In this document: in pieces, positions 35,177 through 43,956 of the stretch | Position numbering within the stretch: position 1 is the stretch's first letter | How the letters are laid out: the number at the start of each line of letters is the position of its first letter | Source: Candidatus Defluviibacillus avedoerensis | GTDB taxonomy: Bacteria > Pseudomonadota > Gammaproteobacteria > Burkholderiales > Burkholderiaceae_C | Assembly (NCBI GenBank): GCA_016703665.1 | Contig: JADJBS010000020.1 | Span: forward strand, 868,001-932,000 | Length of the DNA: 64,000 nucleotides | Direction of reading: 5' to 3' | Made by a program: the position numbers and the translations under genes | Notes under the pieces: generated by a model | Database searches by the model: none | What the model saw: only the letters and a program-made list of their open reading frames with translations | What the model was told of the DNA's origin: nothing

Positions 35177-35796
35177 TCATTCCACAAGTCGAATCTCATC
35201 AACTGCACGTATCGCGTCCCAGGCGGCTTTTTCGTAGAACACGACTGCGCTCTCCCCCAACAACGCCTTGACCATCTCTGCCAGCGCCATCCCCGTTTGG
35301 TTGAACTGATCCCAGTCCATGCGCATGTCAGCCTTCACGCTTTTGCATGCGGCACAGGCTTGATCGTAAAACCATGCCCAAGCATGCAAGGCTTTCGCAA
35401 GCGCCATCGCGGCGGGTGTGTTGAGCACCTCGTCTTCCAGGGAAAGGCCCTCACCGTGCTCGCCCCAAAGGTAAAAACCATCCAGATCAGCGCTGACGCT
35501 GAAGCGTGGCGGCTTGAGCCCTGGCCCCTCTTGCCAGTCGATGAACGCAGATTCACCATCGCCTCGCAAAGAGCCTTGCCAGGACTGCACTGCCACCACC
35601 TCGCCATGCGGCAACTCCAGCGACTTCACCGCGCGCAGCACGGATTGAGTCAACTCGAAGTCGGAAGATCAGCCCACTCAGGGGCCTGCTGACGAAGGCT
35701 CTCCCATGTCGGGGTCGGCGGCCACTTGGTCAAGGCGCTCGCCGTTAGCACAACGGTGTCACGGGTCAAGTCCTGTATGTCCAGGCGGTAGCTCAT
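35177..35796 (-). CDS. Hypothetical protein of the accessory island (one frameshift)
   Basis: ATG 35796 reads MSYRLDIQDLTRDTVVLTAS, then LTKWPPTPTWESLRQQAPEW, and stops near 35650. In the neighbouring frame ELTQSVLRAVKSLELPHGEV continues without gap to a stop at 35177. One missing base near 35660 joins them into a single soluble protein of about 205 aa containing AFIDWQEGPGLKPPRFSVSA, FYLWGEHGEGLSLEDEVLNT and WAWFYDQACAACKSVKADM. No family is recognised. Size, acidity and genomic setting are reminiscent of immunity or antitoxin-type orphans, which is only a guess. Confidence 0.55.
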
Positions 35797-35818
35797 GGCA
35801 TTCCATTTATGAGGTGAT

Positions 35819-35983
35819 TCATTCCAGCCAATAGGCCTCGACCAGCTGCTCGCCATCCATCAGCCACCACTCGCCGCCTACTTTTGTATCTGCAAAAAAC
35901 AGGTAGTCACCCGGTCTGGCATCGCGGGCAATTTGCGCTCGGATGGGCTGTGGGATTCGCAAATCATCAACGTCAAATTGCAT
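35819..35983 (-). CDS. Hypothetical small protein, 54 aa or longer
   Basis: From ATG 35983 it encodes MQFDVDDLRIPQPIRAQIAR, DARPGDYLFFADTKVGGEWW and LMDGEQLVEAYWLE. The same frame is open upstream (DATGSIKGRCGEPEWDG), and a shifted frame adds SSHGLFDFL from a TTG at 36063. The intact gene may therefore run 35819-36063 with one missing base near 36030. No known family. It is acidic and aromatic-rich, on the same strand as the neighbouring orphan gene. Confidence 0.45.
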   Translation of the reverse strand: MQFDVDDLRIPQPIRAQIARDARPGDYLFFADTKVGGEWWLMDGEQLVEAYWLE

Positions 35984-36089
35984 ACCATCCCACTCTGGCT
36001 CGCCGCAACGCCCCTTGATCGAACCTGTGGCGTCAGGAAATCAAAAAGCCCATGTGAACTCAATCTTTGATTGCAGGTGTTTTATCTCT

Positions 36090-36233
36090 TCACCGCGAGG
36101 CAAACAGTCCGCAGTACGCAACCACGCAGCCAGCCAGGGCAACCCAGAACCCCAGTTTGACGGCACCCAGCAATGCCAGGATAAAGGCCAAGCCCAGCAA
36201 GGTGGGCCAACTCAGGATGATCAGTTTAAACAT
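36090..36233 (-). CDS. Small membrane protein, 47 aa
   Basis: ATG 36233 opens a 47-residue protein made almost entirely of two hydrophobic helices: FKLIILSWPTLLGLAFILAL (2-21) and LGFWVALAGCVVAYCGLFAS (27-46), separated by LGAVK. It ends in SR and TGA. No Shine-Dalgarno stands out. A CTTTCAG-N5-CTGAAAG palindrome lies 44 bp upstream of the start (36277-36295). Such two-helix peptides occur as accessory membrane proteins or small toxins, and the function is unknown. Confidence 0.45.
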   Translation of the reverse strand: MFKLIILSWPTLLGLAFILALLGAVKLGFWVALAGCVVAYCGLFASR

Positions 36234-36683
36234 GGTGGGTGCAGTGTGTCATGGCTGCTGATTCAGGAAATGTGATCTTTCAGCGTGACTGAAAGTGCGC
36301 TTGGCTGCGGACTCCCATCCCCACACTTACCACACACGAACCATTGCTGGAACAGGTGACGGCCGAGAGCTTCACCGTGTCGGCCAAGCGCTTTCAAAGC
36401 ATAAAGTAAACGGATCAAAGTAGCAACGACCAAACGGCAACCAGGTATTGCTCCTCGGTGCTCAGATGCTGGTTCACTCGATCAATGATGGGGCTTCCAC
36501 GCTGGATTGCCGCATCGAGTAGAAGACTCAGCGATGAACCACCGCCCTCACCCGGTCAGGCTGAAGAGGTACTCTGCTCAGGGAGGTTAAGAAGGAGCGC
36601 CGCGAGGCTGGGTGACACGTACTGCGCAGAGTACCCCGTCGGCCTGATCGCCCACCGGCCTCAAAACAGTCCAAAACCAAAAT
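36234..36683. other. 450-bp stretch without a gene, two inverted repeats
   Basis: I see no convincing coding sequence. Two perfect inverted repeats are present. One is CTTTCAG (36277-36283)/CTGAAAG (36289-36295), an operator-sized palindrome. The other is GGTACTCTGC (36568-36577)/GCAGAGTACC (36626-36635) with a 48-bp spacer, which could be the ends of a small element or a structured RNA. The region is likely debris of insertions in the accessory island. Confidence 0.35.
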
Positions 36684-36902
36684 TTAGATGGATGGAAAAC
36701 CCTTGAAGCGATTCCGGAAATCATCGTTTCGCATGAAGACCGACGCTTTGGTTGAGCCATCGACATTACAAAACTCAATCATCACCGCTGGTTCTGGCTG
36801 GCTTAGAAAATCGACAACCGCGCCAACCTCCCCAGATTGCAAACCATATTCAGGCATCGGTCTGCACAGGGTGACCGTGTCAAACATCTGGACTTTAAGC
36901 AC
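36684..36902 (-). CDS. DUF4926-like small protein
   Basis: 72 aa, starting at GTG 36902 (or ATG 36887). The sequence MFDTVTLCRPMPEYGLQSGE then VGAVVDFLSQPEPAVMIEFC matches the DUF4926 pattern (DTV.L...LPE.GL..G..GAVV..). DUF4926 proteins are small and of unknown function, and often lie beside toxin-antitoxin or restriction genes. The start overlaps the end of the large restriction-modification gene by 8 bp, so it may be co-translated with it. Confidence 0.6.
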   Translation of the reverse strand: MLKVQMFDTVTLCRPMPEYGLQSGEVGAVVDFLSQPEPAVMIEFCNVDGSTKASVFMRNDDFRNRFKGFPSI

Positions 36903-39900
36903 GCCATAGGCCTTCTGTGTACCGCGCCCGCCCCAGTGCGGCCAGGGTGTCCAGGATGCGGCGAAGGCTTTTCTTCCAGGTGCCTCGGCCTTTGAAGGCG
37001 GCTTCGATTTGCGCCAACGTCAAGCCGTCTGGCGCAGCGCTGAGGGCATCGGCCACGGCGCGGACCTGGGCGGGCAGCTCGGCGGGCCAGGCTTGCGCCT
37101 CGGCTGATGCGGTTGACCCGGCGGAGGCAGCAGATGCAGCAGAGGCGGCTGACGTGGCAGAGGTGGCGGCGGCTGCTTCAGCGCCTAAATCCAAAGGTTT
37201 CTGAGCACTTTCGGCATACCCTGATTCAATAGTTTGCTCTGAATTTGTGAGTGATTTTTGCTGAAATTCAGATCGCAACCAACGGATTTGGCCCTGTGCC
37301 TCTTCGGCGGCGCGCTGGGCATTGAGGGCGACCAGCTTGCTTAACCACTGGTCGGCGGGCACATCGGCCCAGCCGTAGGCCTGCAGCACAGCGGCGTCCA
37401 GCTCGTCGTGCAGCTCTTTCAGGATGGCCACCAAGCCCTGGGTGTGGATGGTTTTCTCTTTGTCGCTGAGCGCGCGGCCAGCTCTGAGCGCCTCCAGCAC
37501 GTTGTACATGCCCGTGAGCGTGAGACCGGGGTGGGCAGCCTGTTGGCGTTTGCGGTGCGCGTCGATCTGCTCGGCAGTGTCAGCAATGCGCTGGCGCAAC
37601 TCGGGCGTGAGGCCGGTGTCGTCGTCGGGGAAGGGGAAGGTTTCGAAGCAGCGGGATTTGATGTAGCGGGGATCATTCCCCACACCAAGCCGCCCGCCAG
37701 TCGCCAACGCCCAAATGATATGAAGGCCACTCGACAGCACACCATGATCGTATGCATCTGCACTGGCTACCGCGATCAACATGTTGTCCGGCAGGATGGA
37801 GGCATCCAAAAACTGGAACGTGCGGTGCTTGGCGGTTTCGACAGTGGCGATGTACCGGGGCAAGCCTGCGATAGCAGGGCGCAAATCACGGCGCGGTTCG
37901 CCAAAAATCCACCAACTCTCTCGATAAATAGCTCGGTTATTCTGATCACGCTCAGGCTTGACGCGTTCTACCAGCCATTGGTACACCGCTGGGTATTGGC
38001 CGCGCACTTGTTCCGCAGTCAACCCAAACAGATCAATTACCTTCACACCACGTGGGCTGTCGGTCAAATCGCGCCCGTTGCGGTAGTCGCGGATGTGGCG
38101 CTCCAACCCCAGCACAGTGCCCAGACCCAAGTCTGCCGCCTCCTCCGGTGTCACGATAAAGCCCGCGCCATGTAACTTCACGCCTGGCGACGACACGTTG
38201 CCATTGGCCCGCAGCGCCACCGCACTCGCCACATTCGCCCCCACACTCAAATCCGCATGGATCTGGCCCTGCACCTCTGCCAGGGTCACGTTCACCTCGC
38301 CGTGCTCTCCGGTTTGCTCGCTCGTCACGCTCAGCAATCGCCCGGGCGCTTGCCGCGCTGGCCTACCGTCATGGCAATGCGCACGGCAGCGCCGTTGGCG
38401 CTGTCTACCCAGGGGTGGTCGGGTATCGCAAAGCTCAGGCTCAGGGGTTTGCCAGGCGTTGCCTTGCTGGCGGCGGCTTTGCCTGCGCCCGCTTTGGCGC
38501 TGGTGGCTTTGGCCATGGCGGCTTCGACCACGCGGCGGTTAAAGGTCTGGCGCAGGCTGTTGGTGGTGATCAGGCCAAAGCTGCGGGTCGCGCCGCTGCG
38601 CACGGCCTGCGCGGCGTGGTGCCACCAGTACATGACAAAGTCGGCACTCTCGGGCACGTCTGGCCAGGTGCTGCGCAGGGTTTGCACATAGCCGTCTCCC
38701 AGGGCTGCACGCAGGGTAGATGCCCCAATGAAGGGCGGGTTGCCCACAACAAAGTCGGCCTTGGGCCACTTGGCTTTGCGGGGGTGGATGTAGCGCCACT
38801 GCGGCACCTGGGCGGATTCGTCGGGCACGCTGAGGCCCGTGACGGGTGGGCTTGTAGCTTTTGCCGTCCCAGCGGGTCAGCAGCACGCCGCCCGCGTCGT
38901 GGGCGGGTTCGGCGTCGTCCCATGCCAGGACGGCGTCACGGCATTCGATGTTGCCGTAGTTGTGCACCACCGGCTCGGCCACGGCCTTGTTGCCACGGGT
39001 GCGAATGTGCCACTGCAGGTAACCAATCCACAGCACCAGCTCAGCCAGGGCGGCGGCGCGGTCGTTGATCTCCAGGCCCAGCAGCTGCTGCGGGGTGACG
39101 GTTTCGCCGTCCAGGCCCAGGCGGTCTTGTGTCTCGCCCAGGGCTTCGAGCTGGTTGATGACCTCGCCCTCCAGGCGCTTCAGGTGTTCCAGCGTCACAT
39201 ACAAAAGTTGCCGCTGCCGCAGGCGGGGTCCAGCACGCGGGTATTGCACAACTGGTGCAAAAACTGGCGCACGGTGGCCACGGCTTCGGCTAACTTTGAT
39301 TCGGCGGCTTTGCTGTTTCCTTTGCCATGAAGCTGGTCAGACTCTGCCACCAGCAGCAGCGTGGCAGCTTGGGTATTGGCCCAGTCGGTGCGCAGCGGCT
39401 CGATGACGGTGGGCAGCACCAGGCGCTCGACATACGCGCGCGGGGTGTAGTGGGCACCCAGGGCGTGGCGCTCGGTGGGGGCCAGGGCGCGTTCAAGCAA
39501 GGTGCCAAAGATGGCGGGCTCGACTTCGCGCCAATTGCTCTTGGCGGCGGTGATGAGCAGGTCGATTTGCTCTGCATTTAATAGCAAAGAATACCCATCA
39601 GACGTGCCGTGCTTGAACAATTTGCCATTAAAACGCAGCACCTGCTGGGCCAGCGCGCTGCTGAAGCCGCCACGGTCCATGTCCATCCACAAGGCGCGCA
39701 GCATCTGGGCCAAGTGTCTGGCGCGGCGCGGTGGGTTTTGCAGCAGGCCCAGGAAGCTGCCTTTGGGCAGCAACTCCACGTCTTCGGCAAACATCGAGAA
39801 CAGGCAGCGCGTCAGGTCCGCGGCCACATGGTCGGCCCGGTGGCCGCTGCGCTCCATGGCTGTGGCCAAGGTCGCCAAGTGTGCCGCCACCTCGCGCGTG

Positions 39901-40514
39901 ACGCGGGCGCTGGCGGGCGGGGTTGAGGCTTTCGGGGTCCAGCCAAATCTGGCGCAGGCGCTGGCGCACCTCAGGCAGGGCCAGGTCGGCCAGGCGAATG
40001 CGGTGGTTGCGCGGGTCAGGAAAAGGCGTGTAGGTGGCACCGCTTTGCTGAATTCGGCGTACAGCTCGATCACGTTGCCCACGTCGGCCACGATCAGGAA
40101 AGGTGGGCGGCCCTCTGACACGGCCAGGGCCCGGGCATAGCTTTGGGCTTGGCCGTGCGCCTCGATCAGGGCGGAGTCAAAGCGCTTGCTGCCCACGCGC
40201 AGGCTGCGCAGCTTTTTGCTTTCCCAAACGAAAGCGCCTTTCTTGTAACAGTCGATGCGCCCGGGCTGGGTGCTGCCGTCGCTGTTGATGAAGGTGATGG
40301 GCCGCTCAAACTGGTAGTCCTGCGCGGCATTGGCCAGCGGCCGCAGCACGCCCAGCAGGTCGCACAGCTCAATGACAAAGGTTTGGGAAACAGACAGCTC
40401 GGTGGCGTCGGTGAGTTGGACGTCGGCCCAGCGCTGGATGAAGGCGGCAGCCTGTTCAGTTGTGGCGTGGTCAGAGGCTGATGAATCGGCTCGCAGCGGT
40501 GTGGTGTCTACCAT
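36895..40514 (-). CDS. Type IIG restriction-modification enzyme, MmeI-like (several frameshifts)
   Basis: Single large polypeptide (about 1200 aa) combining nuclease, adenine methyltransferase and target recognition. Start ATG 40514. The N-terminal PD-(D/E)XK nuclease site reads RIDCYKKGAFVWESKKLR (Asp88, Glu98, Lys100). A helical connector follows. Methyltransferase motif I is LDPACGSGNF near 39240 and motif IV is VVGNPPFIG near 38745. A recognition region is around LLSVTSEQTGEHGEVNVTLA and LGLERHIRDYRNGRD. The C-terminal Ala/Ser-rich linker (SATSAASAASAASAGSTASA) is followed by a winged-helix-like end. Frame changes are needed near 40035, 39230, 38845 and 38345, so as written it is disrupted. 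Probably a host-defence enzyme; target site unknown. Confidence 0.8.
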
Positions 40515-40687
40515 GCGGGGGATGATAGCGGGGCGGGGTTAGACCTGCTGACAGTACACACAGATGAAGGGAGTTGAGATATTCAAAGAGGGAACGGCGC
40601 GATAAATCGGGATTTTTGGAAACGTAGACGGCAAATATCGGGATGGGCTAAAAAAATAGCTTTTCTGTCAGGAAACAACAACCGAAT

Positions 40688-41230
40688 TCACTTTATCCCC
40701 GAAACAAGCCACTCATTCAAAGTCGCCAAGATGGCGGCTTTCTCCTCTGGATAGAGTGTGCCATCAACGTGTACTGGCAAAAATGGGCGTGCAGGGATCG
40801 TAACTTTATGCCCCCGTCCAGCCTGGCCACCAAACTGCTGGATAGCTGCATATTTGGGCGTGCTGCTAACCGTCACAGCTGACCCAGACGCCACAGCAAC
40901 AATTTGTTGGCGCAGAAACCCAGAATCCCCAATCAGCGGCTTCTTATTCGCCCAGCGCACGCAGTCCCTGCGCGTTCAATCCACCGTTCTTTTTCAGATT
41001 GCTGGAGTACTTACCAATCCGCTCAGCCACCATCGCCAGTGTTGCGAGCGAGTTGGGCTTCAAGCCTGCCCATCCGGCCCAGTGCTTGTGTCAAAACGGT
41101 GCTTTGCACGCTCAACAATGTCATCCCCAACCGCCTGTAACAAGGGTTGCATATTGTTCACTCGGTCAGCCAGAGCCTTCAGCGCCGATTGGACGCCTTG
41201 ATCGTCAACCGTCAATTCAAACGAGCTCAT
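40688..41230 (-). CDS. Phage virion morphogenesis protein (two frameshifts), prophage remnant
   Basis: ATG 41230 has GGAG upstream. It reads MSSFELTVDDQGVQSALKAL, ADRVNNMQPLLQAVGDDIVE and RAKHRFDTSTGPDGQA. One missing G near 41060 then gives W(K)PNSLATLAMVAERIGKYS and SNLKKNGGLNAQGLRAL. A second shift near 40950 leads into NKKPLIGDSGFLRQQIVAVA, AVTVSSTPKYAAIQQFGGQA and RGHKVTIPARPFLPV. This is the phage virion-morphogenesis/tail-completion family (Mu gpG- or P2 gpS-like). It stands without other structural genes except the neighbouring head-protein fragment. Confidence 0.75.
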
Positions 41231-41292
41231 GCCATTCTCCTGGACATAAAAAAGCCCGATCGCGTCGGGCTGGTGGTTTGAGCATACAAACT

Positions 41293-41982
41293 TCAAGGAC
41301 CATCAGCGGCCTGCGGTGGATGCCCAGCAACGTGTGCATCAAAATCGGCCTGTGCTTGTTCGCCTGCACAAGCGCCTGAGGTGATGACGCCATAGCTAAT
41401 TTCTGGGGGGTTGCCCGCCAAATCGGGATCGATACCGTGCGCGAACGATGCGTGCGAGTTCAACTGCCGCACGTCTTGGTTGCGGGTTGTTGCAGGATTC
41501 GGCCCAGCATTCAGCGATGAACTCTTTGATATTTTTGTCAGCATAGCCAGAAACCTCAGATTTGAGACCCTTCAGTTTGCAATCTTAATAGGCCTGTACG
41601 ACCTCGGTGTCAATATGCAGGCTCAGTAAGTCGTCCAACTGGTGCGCCAGCTCGTGATCCACCACGCTGCGTACCGTGTCGCAGCCGATCGGATGCCCTG
41701 ATTTGCCACATCGTTCTGAAGCTTTTGGTAAATGTACCTGAGATCAGCGCCAAACTTCTTGTTCACGGCCGTTCCAGAAACAGACGGTTCACTCCATGAA
41801 TGGGCATAGCTGTTGCCACTGACCTTGCGCGGCAAAACCTTTCTTTCAGCCCAGTAACGAGCGTTGTCTTCGGTATAGCCCCGGCTCACCAAATCTTTTG
41901 CGTATTTTTCGCGGGTGAGAACTAACCACCGCGCAACACAGAGCATTGACAATTTATCAATGTATTTATATATTTCAACCAT
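41293..41982 (-). pseudogene. C-terminal part of a phage head-morphogenesis protein with a zincin-like domain
   Basis: Pieces in three frames read in order. From about 41946 comes LTREKYAKDLVSRGYTEDNA, RYWAERKVLPRKVSGNSYAH, LRYIYQKLQNDVA. Then near 41600-41690 comes VRSVVDHELAHQLDDLLSLH with a zinc-protease HELAH at 41642-41656. Then near 41440-41560 comes VSGYADKNIKEFIAECWAES and PRRAAVELARIVRARYRSRF. The order HExxH followed by EFIAEC..E matches zincin-like domains at the C-terminus of Mu-type minor head proteins. The N-terminal portal/head part is absent and a higBA-type module lies there instead. An in-frame TAA near 41590 and several shifts mark it as broken. Confidence 0.5.
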
Positions 41983-42282
41983 AAAAGACCTCAAATTCGT
42001 CGGCAATAGCTTGAGGGACTTGGCAACTTTCCCGGACATTGCCAGGCGTGAGGCTGGGTTTGAGTTGTGGCAAGTGCAACTGGGCTTGATGCCCAGTGAC
42101 TTCAAACCCATGCCAACGGTTGGTGTGGGCGCCTACGAGATTCGCATCAAATTGCAAGGTCAATGGCGTGTGATCTATGTCGCCAAGAAAGCGGATGCAG
42201 TCTACGTTTTGCATTGCTTTCACAAAACCACCCAGAAAACGGCCAAAGCCGACATTGAACTGCCGCTGCCCGCACAAACTGA
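41960..42282 (+). CDS. HigB/Gp49-family RelE-type toxin
   Basis: Gp49-like (phage-derived) RelE-fold mRNA interferase. Signature: KDLKFVGNSLRDLATFPDIA, RREAGFELWQVQLGLMPSDF, KPMPTVGVGAYEIRIKLQGQ, WRVIYVAKKADAVYVLHCFH and KTTQKTAKADIEL. As written, the frame runs on into the antitoxin. One missing G near 42262 would give ADIELAAARTN and a TGA at 42280-42282, a normal toxin ending, followed by a separate antitoxin with its own ribosome site. The start at ATG 41960 is uncertain; ATG 41915 in the same frame is possible. Confidence 0.75.
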
Positions 42283-42292
42283 TTGGAGATTA

Positions 42293-42583
42293 ATGATGGA
42301 CGCTGACAACACGACCGTATCCAGTGGCAACGTGTTCACCGATTTGGGTTTTGCCCCAGGCGAGGCAGCAGTGCTGGCGCTTCGGGCTGACTTGATGGGG
42401 CGTTTACGCTTGCTGGTGCAGTCCAAGGCTGGACTCCAGGCGCAAGCGGCAGAGCGCTTTGGGATTGCCCAGTCACGGGTGAGCGACCTTCTGCGCGGTA
42501 AATGGGACAAATTTCAGCCTGGACATGCCATCACCTTGGCTGCACGCGCAGGGCGTAAGGTAGAGCTCGCGATGTCCAGTTAG
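42293..42583 (+). CDS. HigA-type antitoxin, helix-turn-helix
   Basis: About 96 aa. A TTGGAG Shine-Dalgarno sits just before ATG 42293/42296. The sequence SSGNVFTDLGFAPGEAAVLA, LRADLMGRLRLLVQSKAGLQ, AQAAERFGIAQSRVSDLLRG and KWDKFQPGHAITLAARAGRK is the XRE-type helix-turn-helix antitoxin that usually follows Gp49-family toxins (toxin-first order). As sequenced it is in frame with the toxin, giving an apparent toxin-antitoxin fusion. The internal ribosome binding site argues for two proteins. Confidence 0.8.
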   Translation: MMDADNTTVSSGNVFTDLGFAPGEAAVLALRADLMGRLRLLVQSKAGLQAQAAERFGIAQSRVSDLLRGKWDKFQPGHAITLAARAGRKVELAMSS

Positions 42584-42622
42584 CCAGACCAAAGTGGTCA
42601 AGGTCAACACCCAGCGCACACA

Positions 42623-43105
42623 CTATTTAACCGGTATCACCGTCCCCGCAGGCATGGCCACTGCGGTCACGCTGTTTTGCGGTGAGCCTTCAATCAGCCG
42701 GTCGGAATAGGTCAGATACACCAGGGTGTTGCGCTTGGCGTCCACCATACGTATCACGCGCAGCTTTTTAAAAACCAGGGAGATGCGTTCGTTGAACATC
42801 TCTTCCTGCTTGTCCAGCGGTTTGTCGCCAAAGACAATAGGGCCGGTCTGGCGGCAGGCAATCGAGGCCTCAGATTTGTCCTCTGCAAAGCCCAAAGCGC
42901 CTTGTAACCGCCAGTTTTGGCGCGCGACACATAGCACTGCAGGTGATACCGCCCACCTTGGGTCATCGTAGGCCCTCGACAACAATTTTGTCGTTGGGGA
43001 CAGCAGTTTGAAGACGGTGCCGACTGCGCTAATCTCTTCGCCGCTGGCGAGGCCGCAGGCGCTAAGGACAAAGGCGATGCTGAGGAGGATGGCAGGTTTT
43101 TTCAT
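42623..43105 (-). CDS. creA: CreA-family protein (two compensating frameshifts)
   Basis: CreA is a conserved exported protein of unknown function. A signal peptide (KPAILLSIAFVLSACGLASG, with a lipobox-like SAC) is followed by EISAVGTVFKLLSPTTKLL. The core should then read DDPK-V-G-CYVSRAKTGGYK, but the frame is off between about 42905 and 42990, where CYVSRAKTGGYK is found in the neighbouring frame. The frame returns for GALGFAEDKSEASIACRQTG, SLVFKKLRVIRMVDAKRNTL and VYLTYSDRLIEGSPQNSVTA. One deletion and one insertion therefore bracket an 80-bp stretch. The rest is diagnostic. Confidence 0.9.
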   Translation of the reverse strand: MKKPAILLSIAFVLSACGLASGEEISAVGTVFKLLSPTTKLLSRAYDDPRWAVSPAVLCVARQNWRLQGALGFAEDKSEASIACRQTGPIVFGDKPLDKQEEMFNERISLVFKKLRVIRMVDAKRNTLVYLTYSDRLIEGSPQNSVTAVAMPAGTVIPVK

Positions 43106-43142
43106 GGCGTGGTGGGCCTGAATCGGTGAAAAAGGAGGTTGA

Positions 43143-43648
43143 TCAGCGTTTGCTGTCGTGGTGGGTGTCTTCGGTGATGGCGGTGGATTGCACGCGCCAG
43201 TCGGCGTTAAAGATCACATTGAACATCTTGGCCTGGTTGTTGGTGCTGAAGCGCCAGTCCCAGTGGGTTTCACCGGGCTTGAGCGCAAACTGGCTGACCT
43301 TGGCCTGGCTTGCCCAGCATTTTGCGCACATCTTCCATCATCATGCCCGGGATGATTTTTTCGAAGTTCTGTTGGGTAAGCACCTGGCGCAGGGCGTTCA
43401 TCTTGCCATCTGTCCCGATGGAGATCATGTAATTGGTGGCACCTTCGGGCTGGCGGTTGTATTCGAGAATGCGGGCACCGCCCTGGCTGTCCCAGATCTT
43501 TTCGGGCTCGCCAAACTGGGCGCGCACCTGTGCTTCTGGTGGAAACACCCTCTTCCAGTTTTTCGATTCTTTGCCGATCGCAGCCAAATAAGGAAAAATG
43601 CCCAGCGACTGACCATGGTCCACCCCTTGAAACGCGTTTGATATCCAT
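43143..43648 (-). CDS. BamE/SmpA-like outer-membrane lipoprotein (two frameshifts)
   Basis: Start ATG 43648. It has a short signal region and lipobox (GHFSLFGC|DRQRIEKLEEGV) before a frame change near 43545. It continues EAQVRAQFGEPEKIWDSQGG, ARILEYNRQPEGATNYMISI, RQVLTQQNFEKIIPGMMMED and VRKMLGKPG. A second shift near 43318 leads to KVSQFALKPGETHWDWRFST and the end TEDTHHDSKR. Two SmpA/BamE-like repeats (EGVSTEAQVRAQFGEPEK and PGMMMEDVRKMLGKPGK) are visible. It resembles lipoproteins assisting outer-membrane assembly; whether it is the true BamE of this organism is unclear. Divergent from DUF3460. Confidence 0.7.
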
Positions 43649-43726
43649 TGCCGAACCTCTTGTATTGAATGACCTGTCGAAGCGTAACGCCTGAGCCCGG
43701 TAAAATAGCGACAAAGGTCCAACACC

Positions 43727-43941
43727 ATGTCATTTTTACGTGCCATATTCTCCGTCCTGACTACCGCTCGGACGCTACCCAGTTTTTGAATCAACTCAAG
43801 GCAGCCAAGCCTGAATTGGATGCCAAGCAACAGGCTGGACGCGCCTTGCTGTGGGAAAGGTCACTTAACCGCAAGGAAGAGGCTGATTTCGCTGAGGGCA
43901 AAGTGCCCCAAAAGCCCTACGTCTACCAGACCAACGCTTAA
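43727..43941 (+). CDS. DUF3460 family protein (one frameshift)
   Basis: ATG 43727 reads MSFLRAIFS. One missing C near 43755 joins it to RPDYRSDATQFLNQLKAAKP, ELDAKQQAGRALLWERSLNR and KEEADFAEGKVPQKPYVYQT. This is the small DUF3460 protein found next to scpA in many Burkholderiales (…GRALLW… and …PYVYQ… are diagnostic). Function unknown. It is about 70 aa and cytosolic. It precedes scpA by 15 bp and is presumably co-transcribed with it. Confidence 0.78.
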
Positions 43942-43956
43942 TTGCACGGTGTGGGC

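Noticed and set aside
36568..36635. Inverted repeat as ends of an insertion sequence
   Set aside because: Only 10-bp arms 48 bp apart, no transposase and no visible target duplication.
37080..37180. GCAGAGGCGGCTGAC-like repeats in the type IIG gene as a CRISPR or minisatellite
   Set aside because: They encode a short Ala/Ser-rich linker, have no spacers and are only a few imperfect copies.
41915..42583. A single genuine toxin-antitoxin fusion protein as the main annotation
   Set aside because: An internal Shine-Dalgarno and a family-like toxin end in the next frame make two genes more likely; kept only as a finding.
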